Shown: piece after piece, positions 18,450-25,565 of the stretch
Layout: each line of letters starts with the position of its first letter
How positions within the stretch are numbered: the stretch's first letter is position 1
From: Chitinophagaceae bacterium
Lineage (GTDB): Bacteria > Bacteroidota > Bacteroidia > Chitinophagales > Chitinophagaceae
NCBI GenBank assembly: GCA_004028795.1
Contig: SAIW01000008.1
Coordinates: 1 to 64,000 of the forward strand
Length of the DNA stretch: 64,000 nt
Reading direction: 5' to 3'
Position numbers and translations under genes: made by a program
The notes under the pieces: model-generated
The model's input: the letters and a program-made list of their open reading frames with translations, nothing else
Told to the model about the DNA's origin: nothing
The model's database searches: none

Positions 18450-18493
18450 TTTTTCACCGCAGAGACACAGTGAATACTGAGTTTTCGCAGAGA

Positions 18494-19390
18494 TTAAAAT
18501 GTTTCAATAAATTGATAGAGGTTGAAATGCCCAATGGCTGCAATCTCTTTTTGCAATGTTGCTTTACTTACATCTTTCATTCTTCTTTGTTGAATTAAAT
18601 GGAACGCTTTCTCGGTAAGTAAATAATTTTTTCTCTCGTTAGTGTTTGTTAATTGTTGATGCGTAATAATTTTTTCATACAACTCATTAATACCTTTCTT
18701 TTCATTGGCAATGGTTTTTACAATGGCAATTTCATGTTGTTTGGTATGAAAAGATGGAGCTAACATTTGTCGCAGATTTTTAATAAACAAATCAGCATCC
18801 GGCCTGTCTGCTTTGTTTACTACAAACACATCTGCAATTTCCATTAAGCCTGCTTTCATAGTTTGTATTTCATCGCCTGCTTCGGGTACAACCGTTACTA
18901 TTGTTGTATCTGCAAGCCCTGCAATTTCAATTTCACTTTGCCCTACACCAACTGTTTCTATGATAATATGATGAAATGGTGCAGCTTTTAATACATCTGT
19001 TATTTCAATAATTTTTGGATGTAATCCACCCAAACTTCCTCTTGTTGCCAATGAACGGATGAATACATTCGGGTTGTTGTACCATTCATTCATTCTTATT
19101 CTGTCTCCTAATAATGCACCCAGATTAAAGGGAGATGATGGGTCAACACATAATACAGCAACAGTTTTATTTTGCTGAATAATTTCGCCAATTAATGCAT
19201 CAACCAAAGTGCTCTTACCTGCACCCGGCGGACCTGTAATACCAATAATTTTTGTTGAAGAAGCAGGTAATATTTTTAATAATTCAGTATAGCCTTCAAA
19301 TTCATTTTCAACCAGCGAAATAGCTCTGGCTAATGATTTAATATTGCTTTGCTGAATATCTTTTAATAACTGCTGCCACATAACGTACAA
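18494..19390 (-). CDS. meaB: Methylmalonyl-CoA mutase-associated GTPase MeaB
   Basis: A 298-residue G3E GTPase: Walker A GPPGAGKSTL near residue 52, DPSSPFNLGALLGDRIRM near 85, ETVGVGQSEIEIA near 143 and the guanine motif NKAD near 190. MeaB protects adenosylcobalamin-dependent methylmalonyl-CoA mutase and helps load its cofactor. The mutase genes are not in the window. A second in-frame ATG at residue 4 (19381) is an equally good start. Confidence 0.92.
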   Translation of the reverse strand: MYVMWQQLLKDIQQSNIKSLARAISLVENEFEGYTELLKILPASSTKIIGITGPPGAGKSTLVDALIGEIIQQNKTVAVLCVDPSSPFNLGALLGDRIRMNEWYNNPNVFIRSLATRGSLGGLHPKIIEITDVLKAAPFHHIIIETVGVGQSEIEIAGLADTTIVTVVPEAGDEIQTMKAGLMEIADVFVVNKADRPDADLFIKNLRQMLAPSFHTKQHEIAIVKTIANEKKGINELYEKIITHQQLTNTNERKNYLLTEKAFHLIQQRRMKDVSKATLQKEIAAIGHFNLYQFIETF

Positions 19391-19476
19391 ATGTTACAAA
19401 ATAGATTTATTGCAGGAATTATTTTTTATCAGAACATGTTAATTAAGCAGTATTTCATTGAAATTCGTGCAATACA

Positions 19477-20781
19477 ATGAAACTGATTTTTAAAAATTAT
19501 TGCTGGACAGTTATTCTGCTACTGCTTGCTTTTTTTATAAGCAGAGCAGCGTTATCAGTTATTGCTGCAGCAATGATTTTATTGTTATTGAAGAGAAATT
19601 TTGATAAGCAAATTATTAAACAATTTTTTATTGCTTCTTTATTTATAGTCGCTCCTGTTGCTTTTTCAGGTTTATGGAGCAGTGATACCAATGAGTGGTG
19701 GCAATTGTTTATTAATAAATTATTGTTAATTACAATAGGCTCTGGTTTATTATCACTTCAACCTTCATTCAAACAAATAAAAATTATTATCTGGGCATTA
19801 ACAGCTTTGGTTTTATTGGCAAGTGGTTGGAGTATTTGGCAATACATTGCTGATAAAGATGCGATTGAAAAGTCTTATTTAGTTGCTAAAGTAATGCCTG
19901 TTTGGTTGGATGATGACCACATACGGTTCAGTTGGTTGATTGTATTAACCATGCTATTAATGTGTTGGCAGTTGAATATTTCTCCAAAAAGTAAACGTCA
20001 TTTCGAGATTGGGTTCCCGCCCAACGAGAAATCTGTTAAATATAATGATGAGATTTCTCAGGCAAGAACCTTCGAAATGACGGGAAAAATTATTGGTTAT
20101 ACAGCCGTTGCTTTATTATTTACTTTTTTACATTTTATGGCTGCAAGAACAGGCTTAATTTGTTTGTATGCTGCCATGTTAATAATGCTGTTTTATTTTT
20201 TAGTGAAACAGCAAACAAGAAAATATGCTGCTGCTTTTTTTGCTGTGATGATTGCCCTATCAGCAATTTGTTTTTATGCGTTACCAACTTTAAAAAACAG
20301 ATTGCAATATGTTGTTTGGGATTTTAAACAATTCAGTAATAATAATTATTTACAAGGCTCTGCCGATGGCGGAAGATGGCTTTCGTTAAAGGCAGGTTAT
20401 GATGTTGGTATGCTGAAACCCTTTACAGGCATTGGTTTTGGGGATATACGAAAGGAAGCAGTAAAGTGGTATGATGTACACTATCCGAAAACTTTACCTG
20501 ATGAACGTTTTATTCCTCACAATGAATGGTTGGTTTATTTTGCCGGTAGTGGTTTGGTGGGAATGATTGCTTTTTCAATTGGTATTTGGTTATTGTACCA
20601 CTATCTTTTTAAACAAAATATTTTTTCTTTTGTAACAGCAATTGTTCTTTTAATTCCATTAATAACTGATGATAGTTTAGAAGGGCAGTATGGCATAACC
20701 ATTTTTTCTTTTGTAATTGCAATGGTTTATCACTTGAATAAAATTATGCATTCTTCTTTTGCTGCAACTTCATCAACTTAG
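19477..20781 (+). CDS. O-antigen ligase family membrane protein (Wzy_C/WaaL type) with an in-frame repeat insert
   Basis: A 434-residue polytopic protein with about ten membrane spans and a periplasmic loop carrying RTGLICLYAAM before it and GIGFGDIRKEA...HNEWLVYFAGSGLVG after it, the Wzy_C layout. Such proteins ligate or polymerise surface polysaccharide. Residues 174-202 are encoded entirely by an 87-bp palindromic element (19996-20082) that also exists between genes at 30221-30307. The insert falls in the loop between two spans and keeps the frame. The 3' end overlaps the converging glycosyltransferase gene by 38 bp. Confidence 0.8.
   Translation: MKLIFKNYCWTVILLLLAFFISRAALSVIAAAMILLLLKRNFDKQIIKQFFIASLFIVAPVAFSGLWSSDTNEWWQLFINKLLLITIGSGLLSLQPSFKQIKIIIWALTALVLLASGWSIWQYIADKDAIEKSYLVAKVMPVWLDDDHIRFSWLIVLTMLLMCWQLNISPKSKRHFEIGFPPNEKSVKYNDEISQARTFEMTGKIIGYTAVALLFTFLHFMAARTGLICLYAAMLIMLFYFLVKQQTRKYAAAFFAVMIALSAICFYALPTLKNRLQYVVWDFKQFSNNNYLQGSADGGRWLSLKAGYDVGMLKPFTGIGFGDIRKEAVKWYDVHYPKTLPDERFIPHNEWLVYFAGSGLVGMIAFSIGIWLLYHYLFKQNIFSFVTAIVLLIPLITDDSLEGQYGITIFSFVIAMVYHLNKIMHSSFAATSST
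19996..20082 (+). repeat. 87-bp palindromic element inserted in frame in the O-antigen ligase gene
   Basis: The ends are CGTCATTTCGAGATTGGGTT and GAACCTTCGAAATGACG, forming terminal inverted repeats of about 11 bp, with further inner pairing around GAGAAATC/GATTTCTC. It is the reverse-orientation partner of 30221-30307; both are exactly 87 bp (29 codons). Frame 0 starts on its first base. Confidence 0.9.
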
Positions 20782-21502
20782 CATACTTAGCCATTGTTTG
20801 ATAGGCTACAGATGATGCGATGAAGAAGCCATCAACGCCATCTAAAAAACCTAATTTAAAAATATAGCCGTTAATAAAAGCAACTAATGGATTGGCGAAT
20901 AATTTAATTAGTGAAGCCTTCTTTCCTTGTTGCAGCATAGCTTTAGCCTGAATAGAAGTAAACTTATTATTCTGAGTTATTACTTCTTCTAAAGAGTAAT
21001 AACTGTAATGCAATAAATCTCCCTTTAAATGCTGAATACTACTTCCTGACTGCATTTCAAGCTTGTCATGTGGATTAACACCTCCCCATTTTCCTTTATG
21101 TTTATTAATTAACCGTATCTTTTTATCAGGGTACCATGTGCCGTGTTTAATCCACTTTCCACAAAAGTTTGTACAACGATTCATGCTGTAAGCATCGTAT
21201 TGAAAACTATTTTGTTTTTGCTGAAGAATAGATTTTTTTAAATCATCACTTAATGCTTCATCTGCATCTAAACTTAAAATAAAATCATGTTTTGTTTGAG
21301 TAATGGCAAAGTTTTTTTGTTCTATATAACCCAAAAATTTTTGCTCAATAAACTGTACACCGAAGCTTTCACAAATTTGTTTAGTAGCATCTGTTGAAAG
21401 AGAATCTACCACTACAATTTCATCTGCCACAGCTTGTAAACTTTTCAAACAACGTGCAATGTTTTTTTCTTCGTTAAATGATATGATAACAGCAGAAAGC
21501 AA
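20744..21502 (-). CDS. Glycosyltransferase family 2 (LPS core type)
   Basis: A 252-residue GT-A enzyme: AVIISFNEEKNIARCLKSL at the start, EIVVVDSLSTDAT near residue 28, LSLDADEAL near 76 (the DxD-like metal site), then RLINKHKGKWGG. It resembles WaaE/KdtX-type glucosyltransferases of LPS core assembly. It is 5 bp downstream of the next glycosyltransferase and overlaps the ligase gene tail to tail, so three surface-glycan genes are clustered. Confidence 0.85.
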   Translation of the reverse strand: MLSAVIISFNEEKNIARCLKSLQAVADEIVVVDSLSTDATKQICESFGVQFIEQKFLGYIEQKNFAITQTKHDFILSLDADEALSDDLKKSILQQKQNSFQYDAYSMNRCTNFCGKWIKHGTWYPDKKIRLINKHKGKWGGVNPHDKLEMQSGSSIQHLKGDLLHYSYYSLEEVITQNNKFTSIQAKAMLQQGKKASLIKLFANPLVAFINGYIFKLGFLDGVDGFFIASSVAYQTMAKYAKLMKLQQKKNA

Positions 21503-21507
21503 GGGCT

Positions 21508-22407
21508 TTATTTTATGAGTTTGTAGTTTTTATATTCACCAAATTTAAAACCTAATACATCTTCAATGGGTTGAATAAGTTTATCTTTTGTTTTCCAAAC
21601 AGCTTTTGCAGGGTTATAAACATATTCCCAATCCTGTGCGTTAACCAAAGGTTGCATTAATGCGGGGTGAGAGCCTTTAAATTCAATAACTCTATCAACA
21701 TTATCCCAATCATATTTTCTTTCATCTAACTCTTTGGCAACCTCAGCTTCAGACTTATAAAATGAACCCATTAATTCAGCTTTTTTTCTAAAGCTTGATG
21801 GTGGCCTTATGCCATTATAATGAAAAATGGGTGCATCAATTTTTTTTACAGTTAGTTTCTCTCCTGTATCAATTCCGTTATTATAACCTTCAATCGATTT
21901 GAATTTTCTGAAACCTTGCGAGTCTCTGTAAGATCTTACTCCCAAACCATTTCTGAATATTCTTACTTCATGTTTATGAATTCTTCTGGTGTTTCTTATA
22001 TAATTATAGCCACCCCAGAAATGATAGTATGGTAAAATAAAACCCTCTACTTTTTTATTAGCATTTTCGGTTTTAATAGCATTCATAATTTTTGATGAAT
22101 CATTTTCATGAATTACTTCATCTGCCTGAATATGAAAACACCAATCACCTGTTAAAGCATCTAAACCGATATTAGTTTGTTGAGCAAAAATTTTACCGCC
22201 TGTTTTCAAACTCATATCCCAAACAGTATCAATAATTTTTATTTTGGGTGAATGTAATTGTTCTATGGCTTCACGTGTACCATCATCAGAATTACCTACA
22301 ACTATAATAAATTCATCGCAGGCAGGCAATACAGATTGAATGGATTCTAAAAAAGGAACACCATAATCAAAACCATTTCTTACAAATGAAAATCCGGATA
22401 TTTTCAT
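21508..22407 (-). CDS. Glycosyltransferase (GT2-like)
   Basis: A 299-residue protein opening MKISGFSFVRNGFDYGVPFL, with EFIIVVGNSDDGTREAI near residue 32 and HIQADEVIHEND near 92, a GT-A fold with a DE-type metal site. The substrate is unknown. A promoter box TATCTTCG lies 4 nt before the ATG (22412-22419), the same arrangement as at comB and holB. It forms an operon with the GT2 gene downstream. Confidence 0.8.
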   Translation of the reverse strand: MKISGFSFVRNGFDYGVPFLESIQSVLPACDEFIIVVGNSDDGTREAIEQLHSPKIKIIDTVWDMSLKTGGKIFAQQTNIGLDALTGDWCFHIQADEVIHENDSSKIMNAIKTENANKKVEGFILPYYHFWGGYNYIRNTRRIHKHEVRIFRNGLGVRSYRDSQGFRKFKSIEGYNNGIDTGEKLTVKKIDAPIFHYNGIRPPSSFRKKAELMGSFYKSEAEVAKELDERKYDWDNVDRVIEFKGSHPALMQPLVNAQDWEYVYNPAKAVWKTKDKLIQPIEDVLGFKFGEYKNYKLIK

Positions 22408-22411
22408 GCTG

Positions 22412-22419
22412 CGAAGATA
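22412..22419 (-). promoter_or_regulatory. -7 promoter box 4 nt before a glycosyltransferase start
   Basis: The minus strand reads TATCTTCG-CAGC-ATG, the same as before comB apart from the spacer. Confidence 0.5.
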
Positions 22420-22461
22420 ACTTTGTTGCTTTCTGATTGTATTATTTTATTTTGTTTATCT

Positions 22462-23103
22462 ATGACGAATTTTATTCCCGTTTTTCCGCTAAACTTAGTT
22501 GTATATCCCGGCGAAAGCCTTAACCTGCACATATTTGAGCCACGTTATAAACAATTGATTAATGAATGTTTTGTAGAAAAAAAGCTTTTCGGTATTCCTG
22601 TTGTTATAGAAAACAACTTAACTGATTTAGGCACTTTAATAGCGATAAAAGAAATTGTAAAAGTGTATGAAGATGGCAGAATGGATGTTAAAACAGAAGG
22701 CATTAAAATTTTTAAAGTGTTAGAAACCATTCAATCCATTCCAGATAAACTGTACGCAGGTGCTATTGTTAGCTATCCTGCAAATAATGCAGTAACCAAT
22801 AAAAAATTAATGCCGAATGTTTTATCAAGCATCAGGCAATTTCATTCAATGCTTAATGTGCAGAAAGTTTTTAAAAAGGCTGATGACGAGCTGTTAAGTT
22901 ATGATGTGGCACATCATGCAGGTTTAAACATTCAGGAAGAATATGAATTGTTGGGGTTGTTTAATGAAGAACAACGCTTAGAATATTTACGAAGACACTT
23001 GAAAAAAATTATTAATGTTGCAGGCAGCATAGAAAGCTTAAAACAAAGAATTCAATTAAACGGTCATTTTAAAGAGTTGAAAGGCTTTAACTTCGGCACC
23101 TGA
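22462..23103 (+). CDS. Lon-protease substrate-binding (LON_N) domain protein
   Basis: A 213-residue protein consisting of the Lon N-terminal domain only: FIPVFPLNLVVYPGESLNLHIF, FEPRYKQLINE, EGIKIFKVLE, then a helical tail (EEQRLEYLRRHLKKI). There is no ATPase or protease part. Stand-alone LON_N proteins are widespread, with no firm role. The upstream ATG at 22423 would add 13 hydrophobic residues; the MTNFIPVFPLN start at 22462 fits the family. It precedes coaX by 14 bp. Confidence 0.85.
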   Translation: MTNFIPVFPLNLVVYPGESLNLHIFEPRYKQLINECFVEKKLFGIPVVIENNLTDLGTLIAIKEIVKVYEDGRMDVKTEGIKIFKVLETIQSIPDKLYAGAIVSYPANNAVTNKKLMPNVLSSIRQFHSMLNVQKVFKKADDELLSYDVAHHAGLNIQEEYELLGLFNEEQRLEYLRRHLKKIINVAGSIESLKQRIQLNGHFKELKGFNFGT

Positions 23104-23117
23104 TAAAACCATACCTT

Positions 23118-23840
23118 ATGCAAACCGCATTGTGTTTCGATTTTGGCAATACCCGTTTAAAGTGTGCAGTATTTCATGATAATGAATTGAAAGAAGCTAT
23201 TGTTTTAAGCGATGATAATGTAACCACTATAGAAGATATTATTCATCAATACAAACCACAGAAAGCCATTCTTTCTTCTGTTATTAATCATAATCCGCAA
23301 ATAGAAACAGTACTTCAAAAAACCACCGACTTTCATAAACTTAATGCCGACAGTAAAATTAATTTTACAACACCCGTTGGTAAACCTGAAACTATTGGTG
23401 CAGATAGATTAGCCATTTGTGCAGCAGCGGTAGATTTATTTCCCAATCAACATGTATTAGCCATTGCATTAGGTAGTTGCATAACCTATAATTATATAAG
23501 CAAGTTTCATCAGTTTCTTGGTGGCAGCATTTCTCCCGGTATGTACATGCGTTTCAAAGCCATGCACGAGCAAACAGCTTTATTGCCTTTGGTAAAACCA
23601 ACTCATAATTTTCCATTGGTAGGTTACGATACAGCAACCAATTTGCAAAGCGGTGTTATTTTAGGAATGAGCAAAGAAATAGATGGTATTATAGAATTAT
23701 ATAATGAACAGTATAATGATTTACAGGTATTACTTACCGGCGGAGATATGGAATTTTTTACACCACATCTTCGCAATAAATTAATTGCAGATCCGTATTT
23801 GCTATACAAAGGTTTATTGGCACTAAGTAAAGTAAACTAA
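23118..23840 (+). CDS. coaX: Type III pantothenate kinase
   Basis: A 240-residue ASKHA-fold kinase: phosphate-1 motif CFDFGNTRLKC at residues 6-16, TIGADRLAICAAA near 93, GGSISPGMYMRFKAMHEQTA near 137 and the adenosine motif LLTGGD near 211. It phosphorylates pantothenate in the first step of CoA synthesis and typically needs a monovalent cation. The length is slightly short but the motifs are complete. Confidence 0.92.
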   Translation: MQTALCFDFGNTRLKCAVFHDNELKEAIVLSDDNVTTIEDIIHQYKPQKAILSSVINHNPQIETVLQKTTDFHKLNADSKINFTTPVGKPETIGADRLAICAAAVDLFPNQHVLAIALGSCITYNYISKFHQFLGGSISPGMYMRFKAMHEQTALLPLVKPTHNFPLVGYDTATNLQSGVILGMSKEIDGIIELYNEQYNDLQVLLTGGDMEFFTPHLRNKLIADPYLLYKGLLALSKVN

Positions 23841-23891
23841 TCTTGAGTTAAAAAGATAATGTACTAAGCTGTATTACTGCTATTAAGCATC

Positions 23892-23950
23892 GTTGTGTCA
23901 CTCCTGCCTACCGGCAGGCAGGCACTTGTACGTTCGGTTCAATATTCAAC
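23892..23950 (-). repeat. 39-bp dispersed element, copy E, with a nested palindrome
   Basis: On the minus strand it starts GTTGAATATTGAACCGAACG, reads TACAAGTG, then a GC-rich palindrome (CCTGCCTGCCGGTAGGCAGG), and ends with GTGACACAAC-type sequence. The palindrome sits where copies C and D carry their insert. Confidence 0.75.
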
Positions 23951-24011
23951 ATAAACTTTGCATTTTATTAAAGAGCTTTATAAGATATTTGTCATCACTT
24001 TATAAACTGTA

Positions 24012-24599
24012 TTGAAAATATCTTCATTTAATATCAAACTCATTACATTACTGCTAATCATTTGTTTCGCAGCCTGCGAAAACAAACAAGGCGATATTGA
24101 TTTTGCCAAAGCAGTAGATGCAAAAAAAATAGGTGTAGAAGAAGGCTATAAAATTGAAAACTATTTAAGTAATGCAGGAAAAATAAAAGCCAAATTAACT
24201 GCACCATATATGCAGCGTTATCAGTTCGATGTACCACGCGTTGTTTTCCCTAACACCTTGCATGTAGATTTTTTTGATAGTGCAGCACAGGTAGAAAGCC
24301 AGTTATTTGCAAAATATGGTCGTTATTTAGAAGGAGAGAATAAAGTGTTATTAAGAGATAGTGTTATTGCCTTTACTGTAAAAAAAGACACACTTTGGAC
24401 AAACGAATTATACTGGGATCAAAACACAGGGAAATACTACACAGATAAATTAATAACCCTAAGCCAGCCCGGCCGCCAGAAAGTAACAGCTATTGGTTTT
24501 GAAAGCACACAGGATTTTAAAGACGTAAAAATGTTTAACGTAGGTAAAAAATTCACCGGAAAAGAAAGTGTAATTATTGTACCCGATAGCACATATTAA
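24012..24599 (+). CDS. lptC: LPS export lipoprotein LptC
   Basis: A 195-residue lipoprotein (lipobox CFAAC near residue 21) with the Bacteroidota LptC core: GYKIENYLSNAGKIKAKLTAP, VVFPNTLHVDFFD, VLLRDSVIAF and TDKLITLSQPGRQKVTAIGFES. LptC bridges LptB2FG to LptA during LPS transport. It starts with TTG at 24012. It lies ahead of uppS and bamA, so envelope-building genes are grouped. Confidence 0.85.
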   Translation: MKISSFNIKLITLLLIICFAACENKQGDIDFAKAVDAKKIGVEEGYKIENYLSNAGKIKAKLTAPYMQRYQFDVPRVVFPNTLHVDFFDSAAQVESQLFAKYGRYLEGENKVLLRDSVIAFTVKKDTLWTNELYWDQNTGKYYTDKLITLSQPGRQKVTAIGFESTQDFKDVKMFNVGKKFTGKESVIIVPDSTY

Positions 24600-24643
24600 T
24601 CGTTTGCTGATTTTATAGTTTCTCATCACAAAATTCCTTTCAT

Positions 24644-24651
24644 TACTTTTG
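24644..24651 (+). promoter_or_regulatory. -7 promoter box before uppS
   Basis: TACTTTTG matches TAnnTTTG and lies 21 nt before the uppS ATG; it probably drives uppS and perhaps the following bamA-ompH genes. Confidence 0.5.
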
Positions 24652-24672
24652 TCGCTAAAGCAGTAAGAAATT

Positions 24673-25428
24673 ATGCAGCCTTCGGCAGAACAAATTGATA
24701 AAAACCGCTTGCCAAAACATATTGCCATTATAATGGATGGTAATGGCCGTTGGGCAGAAGAGCAAGGTCAGGAAAGATTATACGGCCACTTTCACGGTGT
24801 AGAAAGTGTACGCAATATTGTAGAAGGTTGTGCAGAATTAGGCGTTCAATACCTTACACTCTATGCTTTCAGCACAGAAAATTGGGATAGGCCCGAGCCC
24901 GAAGTAACCGGCTTAATGAGCTTATTGGTTGATACTATTCACAAAGAAGTTCCTACACTTAATAAAAATAATATCCGCCTGCATGTAATAGGCAACAGAA
25001 CTATGCTTCCGCAAAATGTAGACAATGAATTGCAGGAAGCCCTGGAAATGACGGCTCAAAATACAGGGTTGAATTTAATAATGGCATTAAGCTACAGCAG
25101 CCGTTGGGAATTGGTAAATGCCGTAAAAAATATCGGCTTAGATGTTCAATCAGGAAAAATAAACCCTTCAGAAATTAATCAGGATACATTGCAGCAATAC
25201 CTTGCTACCAGTGCTTTTCCCGATCCTGAATTAATGATAAGAACCAGCGGAGAATACAGAATTAGTAATTTCTTATTATATCAATTAGCTTACGCAGAGT
25301 TGTATTTTACCAATACACGCTGGCCTGAGTTTAGAAAAGTACATTTATATGAAGCCATCTTAGACTTTCAAAACAGGGAAAGAAGATTCGGAAAAACAGG
25401 CAAACAGGTAAAAACAAGCCCGCTTTAA
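24673..25428 (+). CDS. uppS: Isoprenyl transferase (undecaprenyl diphosphate synthase)
   Basis: A 251-residue cis-prenyltransferase: IAIIMDGNGRWAEEQG at residue 18 (catalytic Asp), YLTLYAFSTENWDRP near 70 and LMIRTSGEYRISNFLLYQLAYAE near 190 (RTSGE...SNF with the aromatic and Glu residues of the family). It makes the C55 lipid carrier for peptidoglycan and O-antigen. It is followed by bamA after 137 bp. Confidence 0.95.
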   Translation: MQPSAEQIDKNRLPKHIAIIMDGNGRWAEEQGQERLYGHFHGVESVRNIVEGCAELGVQYLTLYAFSTENWDRPEPEVTGLMSLLVDTIHKEVPTLNKNNIRLHVIGNRTMLPQNVDNELQEALEMTAQNTGLNLIMALSYSSRWELVNAVKNIGLDVQSGKINPSEINQDTLQQYLATSAFPDPELMIRTSGEYRISNFLLYQLAYAELYFTNTRWPEFRKVHLYEAILDFQNRERRFGKTGKQVKTSPL

Positions 25429-25565
25429 CCTTAAATTACCTGCAAACACAGAAATAATATGGCTGATTTAACAAACACTTTTAAATATTCCCTTTAATTT
25501 GCCCACCTTATAAATTTGACTATTTCCGGGCTTTAACCAAGCCCGATTTTAAATAAACAAACCGG

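Noticed and set aside
18450-18493. CACCGCAGAGACACAG-type sequence between two genes
   Set aside because: It resembles a short repeat motif seen in many genomes, but it is single here and too short to interpret.
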